This document shows positions 11,826 to 24,100 of a DNA stretch of 64,000 nt, piece after piece. The position numbers were made by a program, and so were the translations under genes. The stretch's first letter is position 1; each line of letters opens with the position of its first letter. This DNA is from Miscanthus floridulus (taxonomy: Eukaryota; Streptophyta; Magnoliopsida; Poales; Poaceae): positions 73,687,533 to 73,751,532 of the forward strand of contig NC_089584.1 of assembly GCF_019320115.1 (NCBI RefSeq). Reading direction: 5' to 3'. The notes beneath the pieces are model-generated. The model made no database searches and was not told the DNA's origin. It saw only the letters and a list, made by a program, of their open reading frames with translations.

Positions 11826-13488
11826 GATTTAATCTATTAAAACCTTATATGGCGCTTTAAGCGCCACCTTAACATCTTTGACGGTGACTACGCCATCTTC
11901 CTCTCGGAACTTTAAAAAATCTAGGAATTTAGCTATTTCTCTGCTTAGGGGTATTGTTATTGTGACCGTTGTACTCCTCTGACGATCACATTCATCTTAA
12001 TTAATCTTTATCTCGCTCTTAATGAAGAGTATCTTTCTTAATTGATCTTACTATTTCTCCCCCTCAAAATGTGGCATGAACTTTACTCTCATAATTTCGA
12101 GAACTATTCAGAAAAACTGTGAATGAGGAGACACTTATAACTTACTTCATTCATATGATTACGTCATGCAAACAAAGTTATTTCTTGATTCGTATAGGAG
12201 TACACTTTCTTCATTCCACTTCAAGAACTCATCGAGGTATTTTATTAGCAGTACTTTTGCAAGTCACGCTTGCATCTTTTTCTTATGTTTTGGTTAGTAT
12301 TAACCATGACGGTGCATTTCTATTGTGCCATGGTCAATACTAGGATAGCATAAGAGCTACCCAAACTTCTCTCGCTATACGGGATACATTAACATATGAG
12401 TCATCACAAAAACTTCTCCCGCCATGCAGGATGGAATAGCATAAGTACTATGTCAAACCTCTCCCCATGCGGGATAAATCTATATACAAATTACCGTAAC
12501 GAAAAATTTAGTCACGCTGACTAAAACATTCACTTATACTTTATTTTCCAATTAAATCTTCCTATTGGTTACAATTTAATCAGAAAATTAGTAAACTAAC
12601 AAAAAACTATCCTAAACTAGCTTGACTCAAGCCTTTTGATTCACATACCCCAGCATTGTAGCCTGTTGGCATGCAACCAAGTGACCTCATCGGTTAAAAA
12701 ATAAAACTTACAAGATGCTTCTGCATCAATTCTACATCACCGTTGGGTAGAAAATACAATTAATGCATAAAACTCATAAATTAACTTGAAAGACATATAA
12801 CTACTCTTCAAAATTAAATTCTCCTGTTGGTTTGAATTTAATTAGAAGATAATCAACATCATTGCAGGCAGAAACTTGATAATAAAATACATTCTATTAG
12901 TTCAGGAGTCATTTCTTGGTCCTTATCTACTCTCTGAAAAATTGGCCATGCTGGTGTAAAATTTATTAGAGATTTAAACCTCAAACTTAAACTCATTATA
13001 ATATTGTTATCATCAACGTTGGTCGGATAATAACAATACCATAGTCTAACATAAACAAATCGGACTACTCCTCTAATTTAAATTTTTCTGTTGGTTCTGA
13101 TTTAATTAGAGGGATAAACATAATCATAATTTACTAAAAGTAACTGCTCTTCAAATTAAATTCTCCTGTTGGTTCGAATTTAATTAGAAGATAATCAGCA
13201 TTAAACTTCGCAGCGGAAACATGAAAAAATAATTTATCTACTTTTTAGAAGCATTTTACTATGTACTTATCTACTCTCTAAACAATTTATCCCATTATTT
13301 CAAAACTTAATAGAGATGAAAAACTAATCAAAATTCATCAAAATTTGCTTCTGAAAATAATAAACAATTTATAACCTTTACTATGCATTCAGCCCAACCC
13401 ATTAGGCGCTCGCGCGTGGCCCATAACATAGTTGTAGTGCGCGGCCCAGCAACGCCTGCGCTCACGGCCTAGCGGCCTGCTTCGCCAG
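11826..13488. other. AT-rich stretch of unknown origin between elements A and B
   Basis: No coding region longer than about 75 codons is visible and none shows a known motif. The GC content drops sharply relative to both neighbours. Around 12050-12070 the complement reads TTTGAGGGGGAGAAATAG, which resembles a polypurine tract, so this may be part of a Copia-like element in minus orientation. Four palindromic repeats lie at 12549-13191, and the last ~110 bp (13381-13488) are GC-rich with GGCCCA words. I cannot assign a family. Confidence 0.45.
12549..13191. repeat. Four dispersed palindromic repeats with a constant loop
   Basis: Copies at 12549-12583, 12806-12848, 13071-13111 and 13148-13191 all have the form AATTAAATTC - TCCTGTTGGTT - GAATTTAATT, with the loop CTGTTGGTT (CTATTGGTT in the first) kept. 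The outer stem differs but stays paired: CTTC with GAAG in copies two and four, CTCT with AGAG in copy three. Confidence 0.75.
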
Positions 13489-14719
13489 CGTGCGCGTCTG
13501 GCCTAGATGGTGTGCTAAAAAGATACAAGGTTTATACTGGTTCGGGCAGAATGTCCCTATGTCTAGTTCATGACTGCTACTCATGTTATTAGCACTGAAA
13601 AGTTTGTAGTAGGGGTTATAAATGGGCGAGAGAGGGGACAGATCCCAAGTCTCTGATGGAAAAATCGAATGGCTACCGAGAGCTCGGTCGCTGCTCAGCT
13701 ATGTGTTCGAGATTCATTGCTAATGGTTCTGTTGTGATGTGGTGTGAGGTGCGATGAGGTGAACCAATGCCTTTAGAGGGGTGCCCTACTTCCCCTTATA
13801 TAGGCCAAGGGAGAGCACGGGTTACAGATGAGAGAAAATGGGAAAACAAGAGGCAAAGGAAGTCCTTTAGGGTCGCTAGGCCTTCCTTTTCCTCTGTGCA
13901 GGCCTTGCTGACATGGTAGGCGGTGATAGGGACAGTCCCACACTGGATGCATGTTCGCTGACCATGATAGGGCCACACCGAGTGCCTGTCTGCTGATGAT
14001 GCCATGTCCTAGCATTACCAGCGGGTTGTCACGTCCCATTCTACCCTGGTGAGCGGCGTGATGAACCAACATACTGATCAGCGACCATACAGGGAGTAGG
14101 CAACACAGTGACCGCATGTCCGTTACTATGAGCGATGCGAGTTCCTTGGATTGACATGTCATGGCTACGGGTCGTGTTGAGGTGTGACCGCTCCCTACAT
14201 GATGCTAGAAGTTTGACCTTGGGTCACACCTTTTGGACCATAGTGGTTGTCGTGAGCTTCTATAAAGATCCATGCCCGAGGGATCGGACGAGGCAGAGCC
14301 AGCCCTCGGACATCGGGTGAGGCAGAGCCAGCCCTCAAACGTCGGGCGAGGTAGAGCTAGCCCTCAGATGTTGAGTGAGGTGGAGCCAGCCCTCGAGGGT
14401 CGGCCGAGGTGGAGCCAACCCTCAGATGTCGGGTGAGGCGGAGCTAGCCCTCGGACATCGGGTGAGGTGGAGACAACCCTTGGGGGTCAACTGAGACGGA
14501 GCCAACCCTCGAGGGTTGGGCGAGGTAGAGTCTGCGGCACAGCGTCCACCGAGGTGGAGTCAACCCTCGGGGGTCGGAGGAGGCAGAGCCCCTAGCCTCG
14601 GTGGCTGGATGAGGTAGAGCCCAGCAAGAGGTGTAGTCACACTCTTGATCGCATAGATGACTCAATGTTGATGGTTATTAGCTCCTCCTCTTTGGGTACC
14701 CTTGTATTGGTCCCCAATA
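13489..14719 (-). repeat. 3' LTR of element B
   Basis: The similarity to 43545 onward starts at GCGCGTCTGGCC and ends at GGTCCCCAATA, which corresponds to GGTCCCTGACA at 59358. The outermost ~45 bp present in the other LTR (from TGTCAATGTTTTG) are not found at 13440-13488, so the LTR end was lost or replaced. It contains the minisatellite at 14277-14640. Confidence 0.85.
14277..14640. repeat. ~30-bp minisatellite inside the LTR of element B
   Basis: About eleven degenerate copies of a unit like GTCGGGCGAGGCAGAGCC followed by AGCCCTCGGAC are arrayed head to tail. The same array is at 58885-59250 in the other LTR, so it predates the insertion of B. Confidence 0.85.
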
Positions 14720-14765
14720 GTAGCCCCCGAGCGATTTGAGTAGAATCACCTTGGGGATTTTTTGA
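14720..14765 (-). other. Polypurine tract and hairpin of element B
   Basis: Directly after the LTR the sequence CCCCGAGCGATTTGAG...AATCACCTTGGGG-ATTTTTT forms the same stem-loop seen beside the LTR of element A. On the minus strand the G-rich arm next to the LTR would be the polypurine tract. Confidence 0.6.
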
Positions 14766-15386
14766 CTTGCTAGCGGGTGCACGTGAGCATACCCTGTGGG
14801 TGTAGCCCCCAAGCCTGTGGAGGAGTAGAATACTCCTTTGGAGGTTTTTCTAAAAGGGAGGACTCTGAGGGCCCTAGCCTTCTATTATTGCCCATGGTGT
14901 GTCCTGAGGATGGTGATTCCTTCTTGCCAAGGTCGGACCCTTTGCGGGTATGGTCATGAGATTTGGTGGTTCATTAGCTGGATAGTTTGATTGGGGTCCC
15001 AACATCCCATTCATAGGGATTTGGCTAGGGTTAGCTTGGCTAGAGCTTGATCATGGATCAAGATGCCCATGGCGCTCGTTCGCTTGAGTACTAGCTACTT
15101 GTGGGGCCATCCCTTATCCTAAAGGTGCCAGGAGCGATTGTTGAACCCATTGATGGGCTTAGCCTTCAAACTCCTAGGCCCGGACGGGCCATAGAGGTGT
15201 ATTTCGATCTGTATTCCCTTTACTCGTGACGAGTCATGGCCCGCCTAGGGAGGCGAAATGTCCGGTGAGCCTTTCAAGGGAAAGGATAGGGATTGCATGC
15301 ATATATCCTATGGTGTGACATTGTGATGGATCATGGCAGGCATGGAGATCTTGGTGGGCGGTTGGTTTCCTCGCATCCATCACCCC

Positions 15387-15393
15387 TATAAAA
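15387..15393 (+). promoter_or_regulatory. Candidate TATA box of the antisense gene in element B
   Basis: CACCCC-TATAAAA-CCAAAGG lies about 140 bp before the ATG at 15531 and in the orientation of the antisense gene, opposite to the gypsy transcript. A start site near 15415-15425 would give a leader of about 110 bases. The motif is a good match; promoter activity is inferred. Confidence 0.55.
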
Positions 15394-15530
15394 CCAAAGG
15401 GTTTGCCCCTAGGGTTTCATACCTCGGCTCCTTGCCTTCGCATCTGCAACCTCCACCGCCAATCGCTTAGGCTCCCTGCATCCACGTCTCAACCACCGTT
15501 GAGCTCGCATCCACCCACCCCCATCTTCCA

Positions 15531-18500
15531 ATGGATCTGTGGTGCTGCTCTAACATCACCTTCCAGCATATGGAGGGCCTTGTCCGTCATGGTCTTCTCT
15601 GTGCATGGACCATGGCCGAGGAGTGGCTGCTGCCCAACAAGGAGGATGTGCCGTCACCGCCTGATGACTACATGGTGGCATTCACACACTTCCATGAGCT
15701 CAGGCTCACCACCCCTACCCATAGATTCCTTCGAGGGCTGCTGCACTACTACAAGGTAGAGCTACAACACCTCAATCCCAACAGGATCCAACACATGGCG
15801 ACGTTCATCGCCCTGTGTGAGGGATTCCTAGGGATCAGCCCCCACTTTGATCTATGGTAGCACTTCTTTGCCGTCACCCTCTAGAAGAAGAGGGAGAAGA
15901 AGCAGGAGCTGAATACGCCGATGGGATGCGTCGACATCCACCTCCGAAATAACCAGGTTGGTGAGTTCCCGTCAATGTGACTGTTGACCTCCAACAAGGG
16001 GTGGCATTCGCATTGATTTTATCTCAAGAACGATGCTGTCGCCCCCTTGCTGGAGTTCACCTGGTGCCTAGTCGAAGGGGCCCCAGATTCATGGAGGAAG
16101 TGGGGTGTCCCAGAGAAGGATAAGAAGAAAATCCTAGACCACCTCACTGCCATCCACATCCTGAAGGAGAAGGGGCTGAAGGGGTCAGGCATCATTGGTG
16201 CCTACCATGCGAGGAGGGTGGTGCCACTGATGAGGCACGTGCTTCCCCTATACGTGATGGTGCCCGAGGCATCACTCGATGGGATGACGCTCACCGAGGG
16301 GGCGCTCTCCGCCTCTAAAGTCACGCAGCGCATCAAGGAGGCGATGGAGCCTTCTCGGGACAACGCGGGCACCCCCCTTTATTTTGTGTACTTGGTGCTA
16401 GGGCATCCCCCGATGCGGCCAGAATCATGATACATTGTGTTTGTAAGTTTTCCCTTCCTTATGCCTCCTCTTCAATTGAACTCCTGACCCCTTGATACTA
16501 ACTTTGAGATTAGGGGACTAGCCGAGGGACCTTGTCCTCATGGATCACCTAGCTCCATTGTAGAGGAATTCATCCATGAGGGTGGCAAATCACATCAAGG
16601 GTGAGCAACTCAGGTAGGCAAAGGAGGACAAAAGGAAGAAGAGACAGCAGAAGCTACTGGCGTGGGAGCAAGGGGAGTACACTAACAACGACGACAACAA
16701 TGACAAGGAGGATGATGATGAGGTAGTTGCTGACACCAAGTGGGATGACCTGGAGAGCAAGTATATGCTGATAGGTATTCGCTTGTCCTTGTAGGGGTCG
16801 GGACCCTTCCCATTTCATGGAGGGGAAGGCACGTTCGTGAGGCCGATGGAGATGGTCCAAACTGTTGGCCTACCCTAGGAGCCAGCAGGGGTGGGTGGAT
16901 CTACTACTGCGCCTGAGGTGCCAGCAGAGGAGGGTGGTTTCACCACCACGCCCCAAGATGCAAGGGGAGCGAGCTCCTCTGCTTGGGTGCAGGGGCCGGG
17001 CTCAAAATAGCCGTGCCCTGATGAGGCAGAGCAGGGGTCTAGGGGTTCACCCCCCAAATGTGTCTGCCACCCAACAACCTCGATGTAAGTCACCAGCTCC
17101 TCTATTTTTCTCTGTTTTCATCATGACTTATGCTTTTCTTTCTTGCAGCATCTTGAGGCGGTGTAATCTTTTGGCGCTGGCGCCAAAGAAGAGCATTGCC
17201 CTCCGATCGGGGAGGCAACTATCAGTTGGCGTTGCACCCATTTCAGGCGAGAGCGATGTCGGTGCGACTACCTCATCGATCGGTCATGCGCCACCCATGG
17301 TGGCACCTATGCCCCCTAGAGCAGCCGATGACGGAGGTGATACTATTACTGATGATGGGGTGGATGGAGTTGTCGGCCATGCTTGTGGCACCTACCATGG
17401 TGGGCGCGATGCCACCGGTCAAGGCCCCGCCGATGCAGGTGGATGCAACTGTGGCGGTGCCCGAGGCAGCTACATCACCTACGCCACTATCGACCCAAGT
17501 GACGGCGCCCGATGTGGGCCGGACGGAGGGGGACATGGGCGAGGGGTCCCCGGATGTCGTGGTGGTGGCAGAGTGGACCGATGGGGAATCATCCCTGGCC
17601 CTAACATCAGGGGGCACCCACTCTCCTATGCAGGATGAGCCCCTACTCTAGTGGAGGAATCCATAGGACCCGACATCGACACTCTTCACCCTCGACGATG
17701 TCGCTGAGAGCATGGAGTGGGAGAGTCTCGACAAGGGGATTACGGCCATGCTGAAAGCCTTGGACCATGTCAGGGGCGCCCTACGTGAAGTCATCGTTCC
17801 CACTAGATGGGTATTCACTTGATCTTGCCTCTCGCCCTTTCCTTTCTTCATGTATTTTTGTGTTCTGACCATCATCTTTTTTTAGTCCCTTATCGCTCGT
17901 AGCTAGGAGAAATCCTAGTTCCTTCGTGAGCAGAAGGAGAACTAGGACTGCCTCATCAAAGAGGTGCAACTGTGTGGGGATGTGACAACCTAGCTCATTG
18001 CCGCCTAGCAAAGGGTGGCCGAGCTGACTCCCCTTGTCGAGGAGGCAGACTATCTCCGACTACGGGAGGTCAAGGCCTGTTGGCATGCGGATGAGGCCGA
18101 GAGGGCGTTCGAGGCCCTATTGGTGAGGTCACGGTAGGATGATGAGGAGGCCACCAAAGTTAGGAGGGAGCGGGACAAGCTACTCTAGAAGGACGCTGAG
18201 ACCCACTGGCGGATCCTCAACCTTCTAGCCAAGGCTGAGAAGGAGCGGGAGCTGAGGCTAGGAGCTGAGGAGAAGCTCACAGCCCTAGAGCGGAGGGTGA
18301 GTCAGGATGTCAAGGTGGTCGCCTGACTACATAAGGAGCAGGACAAGCTGCTCCAAACTATGGAGAGGCTTCGCTCGGAGCGTGCCGTAGCAACCTGCGA
18401 GGAGAGTGACCAGACCATCTAAGAGCACAACGATGCACAATAGAAGATCGGTTCCCTCCAAGCTGAGCTTGGAACCACAACAACACAGAGGCTAGAGGCC

Positions 18501-18893
18501 GAGGGCATCTCTGCCAGGCTAGTCATAGAGCTTGCTGAGGCGAGGAGGAACCTTCAGGTGGAGAGCAACGAGCTCAGTATCCTGAGCATCGCTCTCGGAG
18601 GGGTCTGTGATGACCTAGAGGTGGTGCGGTCGAAGGGGACTAGTTCGCTCATGGCCTATGCCGTTGAGATCACGACACGGGTGCACTAGCTCAAAAGGAA
18701 TGCCCTTCGCACCAGGGTCAACAAAGCCTTTGCAATTTGTCATTCTCATTAGGCAGACAACATAGACTTAGAGACGATGAGCCTTGGCTTTGTGCCTGGC
18801 TACGAAGGTCATGAGCTGGATGAGATAGAGATGATGGTGGCTCCACTTGTGTGGGACCTAGCGGACAAAATTGAAGACATAGTTCTCCCCTAG
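15531..18893 (+). pseudogene. Antisense gene of element B, 'putative gypsy-type transposon' (PF04195-like) protein
   Basis: The frame from 15531 encodes a protein with LRLTTPTHRFLRGLLHYYKV and LCEGFLGISPHFDLW, the hallmark of the plant domain called Transposase_28 (PF04195); these are proteins of unknown function carried by Tat elements, despite the name. The same frame runs to 16430 through stops at 15858, 15882 and 15978. Plausible introns follow: 16443-16513 (GTAAGT...TTAG), 17085-17148 (GTAAGT...TTGCAG) and 17811-17885 (GTATTC...TTTTAG). The second exon has an acidic run (NNDDNNDKEDDDE); the last exon, 17886-18893, encodes a long coiled coil ending in DLADKIEDIVLP. At least six stops make it a pseudogene. 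It runs opposite to the gypsy genes. Exon limits are inferred. Confidence 0.78.
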
Positions 18894-21192
18894 AGTGGCT
18901 AGTTAGTCAAATAGGTCAGATGATCATTATTGTAATCTGTGGACAAGTGCTGACCCCTATGTATCACAAAAAACAAACTCATCATTTCATTTTGTTTGAT
19001 TGAACTTGTTTTTCCTCCCTTTTGTGTGCGAAAAGGGGCTTACGCGTTCTGACCCTTCTGTACGTTAAGACCATAGGGCCTGAGGTGTAGGAGGGAAACT
19101 CTATTAACGCTGGTGAGCAAAGATACCATAACCACTGAGGCATAGGTTTCTTGCAGTCTGACCAGGCCTAGTTCAGTTGTTCGTTTTTAGCAGTCCTTGC
19201 CACTAGGTTTAACAGTGAGGAAGAGGCCAGGCATGGTGAATGTTTCAAAAAAGGGTGTATTTGTACCATTATCAGCCCTCGAGTGAGATCCAACCCCTTG
19301 TCCGTTGCTGTGGTCAGATGTCACTAAAGATCGAGGAGAGGATGGAGTAACTTAGTGGGAGAAAGCATCTCTTGTACTCATATGTACCCTCTCCCTAGGA
19401 TATGAGCTATTCGTTCTACTGATCGCGTGTTTGGTCTCCTTGCAAGTCCCAACTTTCCTCGATCTTTGTGATTGTTCGCCCCATCTGAGGTTTCTATAAC
19501 CGAAGGGGTTGAGCTAACATCACTTGTCCTGATGGTTCGAGTGATGTGCTCGGTGAGCTCGCTAACAGGGATGTCCGAGTGGAATCTAGGTCCATCATTC
19601 GTGATGGGGTTGACAAAGCCCTCAAGTGGCATTCCACTATTCCTTAACCTACCTTCCAATAGATGCCCCCTTAATGGGGATTCTATGGGCTTGGCTAGAG
19701 GTTAGGATTGAACAAGAAGGTTAAGATGACCCTGTCCTCCTTTAGGCGGGTTGGGTGAAGGCCACTGGGGTTGATCTACATTTTCTCCCCTAGCTCTTGT
19801 TTGATGCGAGGTAGCCTTAGGCCCTCCGTGGTCTGGTCTTCGAACCCTGGTCTCCTGATTTAGGGTTAGGCAGCTCGAGCCCTGTAGGTTTTAGTAGGGG
19901 TCGGCCGTGTTCCATGCGTCACCCCATCCTCAGTTTTCACGACCGGAGGGGCTGAGCTAACAACACTTGCCTCGATGGCTCAAGTGTCGTGCTCAGGTGA
20001 GCTCACTAATGGGCATGTTCGAGTGGAGTCTGGGTCCATCATCCGCTGAGAGGGTCGGTAGAGCCCTTAAGTGGCACTCCACTACTTCTTAACCTATCTC
20101 CCAGTAGATGCCCAAGCCGTTCGATAGGCTCGGTGGCCTATTGGCCTCTCCTCGATGGAGATTCTGTGGGCTTTGCTCGAGGTTAGAATCGAACGAGAAA
20201 GGTCGAGATGTCCCTATCCACTTTTGAGCGAGGGTCAGGCAAGGCCGCTGGGGCTCATCTTGGTTTTTCTCCCCTAGCTTTGTTTGATGTGAGGCGGCCT
20301 CGAGCCCTTCGTGGGCCAGCCTTCGAACCTTGGTCGGTCGCCGCTCATATAGAATGAGACGACTACCGCTTCATGACACGACATGAAGCGTTGTGATGCA
20401 TCAATTACATATGCAATGCTTGGGTGTTTGGGATGAATGTATGAATGAATGAATGAATGATTGGATGAATGAGAATGGATGAACGAATGATCATATAATG
20501 GAAAAGAAAAAGTGGGGGTCGGTAAAGTTACCTCAATGGCTCGAGCGACGAGTTCGGGGAGCCCTTACCGAATATGTCCGTGTGGGATCCGAATCCAATG
20601 TTTGTGATGGGGCCGGCATAACCTGCATGGTGTATCCCACTACTCCCTATCCATCTCTTTGGCAGCGGCCTAGGCCGTTCGATCAACTTAGGTGATCTAT
20701 CGACTTCTCCTCGATGGAGATTTTGTAGGTAGGCCCCTCCAAACCCTTCCTAAGAAGGTGGAGGCTAAAGCTCGGGGTGAGGAGACAGAGACTCTGATCA
20801 TGCTGGTGAGCAAAAATGTCATAACCGCTGGGGTGCTAGGGTCCTAGCGGTCCAACCAGGTTCACTCAAAGTGTGTGCCCGCACACCACGCCTCTAGTTT
20901 TTTAACGTAAGGAGGGGTCGAGCATTGAAAATGTCTACCAAATAGACACTCTTGCCAGCCCCTGAGCAAAGTCTGACCCTTCACTGTTGCTGGGGTCAGA
21001 GGCTTGATAGTGAAATTAATGCGTAAAATAAGAGTGCTTGTCTCTCGTCAGCGACCTCAAGCCGTTCGATCGACCTGGGCACCGGTTTTATCTTGATGGT
21101 AAGAGCGATGGGTTCGGGAAGCCATTACCAGATATGAGCAAGATCTGGGTCCGTCATTCATGATGGGGTTGGCATAACCCATGTGGGGCATC
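18894..21192. repeat. Degenerate ~500-bp repeats in the tail of element B
   Basis: A unit with the words GTTCGAGTGGAATCTAGGTCC, GTGGCATTCCACTA and CCTCGATGGAGATTCT recurs around 19500-19800, 19930-20420, 20520-20720 and 21060-21192. The last is cut by element C and resumes at 36683. The same unit occurs in the tail of element A. A GAAT-rich microsatellite sits at 20436-20475. No coding region is supported. Confidence 0.65.
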
Positions 21193-21197
21193 CCACT
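21193..21197. other. Target-site duplication of element C, left copy
   Basis: CCACT immediately precedes the LTR start TGTAACACCC; the identical CCACT follows the 3' LTR at 36678-36682. Confidence 0.95.
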
Positions 21198-24100
21198 TGT
21201 AACACCCTAGGTGTTTGGCTTCCACTAATTGCATGTCATTTCATAAGCATGTGCATTATCTATATCATCATGTCATTAACATTGAAACATACATATGCAA
21301 CATTTGAAATTGTATGTGTTTCGTACTTGAGTGCTTATGAATGATAGTAGTGCAACATGTGAATGTTACATGAAATTCTTATACCATGAAACATGGCAAC
21401 ATGGTAGTAATGTGACAAGTGTAGGATAACAACAAGTTATGCAACATGTGAAACATCGTATTGAAACATATGTATGAATTACTTGTTTTTATTTTCTGTA
21501 TCACATGTGATCCTTAGAAGTGGTATAACAATTTTGTAAATTGGTTGATCATGGTCTAATACACCCTAAATACATTTAGTTTACTTGTTGGAACAATGTT
21601 CATGTAGGTCAAAATGACAAAATTACCCTTGAGTGAAGATTTGACTAGAATTGACCATAAGAGTCTCATTGTTTGACTGTTTAAAAAGTGCAACTTAGAG
21701 ACTTTGCATGGCTGTGCACTCTTTACAAAAGTTGTAGCAAATTTATCAAGGAACAAAAGTTGTTTTATAGCCAATTCATGAAAATGCTTAGAACATGCTC
21801 AAACTTGGCCCACAAATCAGAAGTACATGCTGATTCATACTCAGCAAATTTTTCTAAGTCCTAACGTGCAGTACAGTTTCGTGTACCCATGTTTGGAGCC
21901 GTGTATCTCCCTAACTGGGCCACACCAGCTTGAGCGTTAGTGGAAAGAGTTGTAGTTCATGGATAGATGAACAACTTTGTTAACTACGGCATGGCCTAGA
22001 TCACCACGGTTTAGGAGTTGATGATCGTCGAATACGTGCGGTCAGTCATCCCCGATAACACTGAATCGCGTTCGTTTTCAGAAAACGGTCAGTCGCCGTG
22101 GCCGACCGGTTCAGAGACTCGACGCCGCGTGTCCGCCGCGCGTCGCCGGCTTGCTGTCGCGCTAGCCACGCGCCGTGCACCTCCTGGCGTCGCAGCCGCG
22201 TCTTGAGCACCCCGCGCGCCTGTCCGACGCACTCGCCTCCCCATTTCTCTCCTCCCCCAGCACGCAGCGACGCGCGAGCTCGGCCGTCCGCCATTGCCGA
22301 CCAAGCATCGCCGCTGCCGTACGAGCAAACCACCGCGAAAACGCGTTGCCCCGTCCGCCTGCAGCCTCGCCGTGACCTCCTCCACCTCCTCCACCTTTGA
22401 GCCGGGTCGGTTGAGCCTCGGTAAGAGCGCATTGCCGTTTTTCCCCCACCGCGGCCATGGCGGGAGCTCGCCGGAGTTGGCGCTCCACGCGGCCAGCTGC
22501 CCTCGCGCCGCTCCCATTCCTTCCTCGGCCACGCGCTAGGTCATAGGAGCACCACTGATGCTTGTAGGGTCACCGCTAGGAGCTGGGTCGTCGTCGGACC
22601 ACCGGAGCCGGCCGTGCCGTGGCCGTGCGCCGCCGTGTCAGTCGCCGACCCTGCTAGCCACCACCATAGCACCGATTGAGGTCACCAATAGATGCGCATG
22701 TTCAAGGCGAATGTCGTAGCGTAGATGGTCTCGCCGGAGGAGCCACCGGCGGCGAGCTACGCCACCGACCGACGCTCCTCCCCTGTTTCGCTCACTGCCG
22801 AGCGGGCCCTCCCTGTCAGCCGTCGCGGCTCAGGCGGGAGTCCAGCTCTGGGCCGTGCCGTGTCTTGGGCCGTCGTTACGTGGGCTGGCCCAGCTGTGGC
22901 CGAGCTGTTTCTCCGATTTTGTTTATTTATTTATTTCACAGATTTATGTATATCTTGAAAAATATGTAGCTCCTAGTATATAGATCCAAATGCTATGGTT
23001 CTAATTTTGTTGGGTTCCTGGTCATGTCTAGTATTTAACAAAAATATTATATGGGCACTTGTTTTAGAAATTTTTGATGATTTAAATAGGACTTTGAAAT
23101 GTGTTTTTAGGAGCATGCAAACTTGTTTGAATTTTATCTTGAGTTTCTGTGGTCCAAAAATTATGAAATTTTGTGGGTCCTCTATTTAGGTTTATTGGAA
23201 GCTCTGGTAAAAATTTCAGAGCTAGTGCATGTGTAGTTTTTAAGATATAGAATTTCCTTTTATTAATAGGTGGATCTTGTGTGAATTTTCATAATTTTTC
23301 TATAGATCCAGTGAAGGTGAAATTTTATGGGTGCTATTCTTGTGATAGAAGGATGCTAGGAAAAATGGGAAATCTGTTGCTTGACACTTTTCATTAGGAT
23401 TTCTTAATTATGCCATTTTAAGCTAGCATGCCTTATCATTTTTGTGTAGACTGTCATACTTACTCAATGGCTTTGAAATTTTTATGGTAGTCTATGTGAA
23501 GCATGAAATAGCTACTGTAATTTTTGTAGATTTTTCTGAACAGGTCTACTATATATTGCTTTAATCACCTAATTAACTAGATAAATTAGAAAAGGATATT
23601 AAAGAATTTATTTAGAAGTTAGCACTGTACTTTCTGATGTTGCTTAGGTATGAAAAACAAGTTGGTTAACTTGGTTTGGTCAAATTAGGCTTTTGCACCA
23701 TCATTAAATAAATAAGTTAGCAACCCTGTCATTGCGGGACAGATTCTAGGTCTACTGAAATTGGAGTTGGTCAACTTTAGAATCATGCTTTGATGTTTAC
23801 AAATAAATTGTAGAGAATTTCATAAGCTTTCCAGAATGTCCTCTTGTACGTCATTTGGAGTTATAGAACTCTGGTTATGATAGAATTAAGTTGCTACTTG
23901 TTGCATATGAAGCTTTAACTGTTATTTTAAGTATGTCTTTACTATCCTAAGTTCATGGTACTGTTCCTAGGTGTTAGGCCTTTAACTGAAGATGAGCATC
24001 TTTATCTTAGGTTATGCAAGCTAGGTAAGTTGCTCTTGTTATTTAAGTTAAGTTGGATACATGCTTAAAGTGATTTGAATAGAGCTAAGTACTCGGTAAA

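Noticed and set aside
12119..12343. 74-codon plus-strand frame as a gene
   Set aside because: AT-rich stretch, no motif, no neighbouring signals; consistent with chance.
13489..14719. Solo LTR unrelated to 37230-43504
   Set aside because: The hairpin and polypurine tract beside it, the Tat-type tail and the matching split LTR at 43505-59358 make it the 3' LTR of element B.
22046..22539. Open frames of 80-147 codons on both strands in the GC-rich block of the LTR (and the copy at 32863-33356)
   Set aside because: They overlap on both strands, are Arg/Ala-rich as expected of GC-rich DNA, and show no domain. They recur only because the LTR is duplicated.
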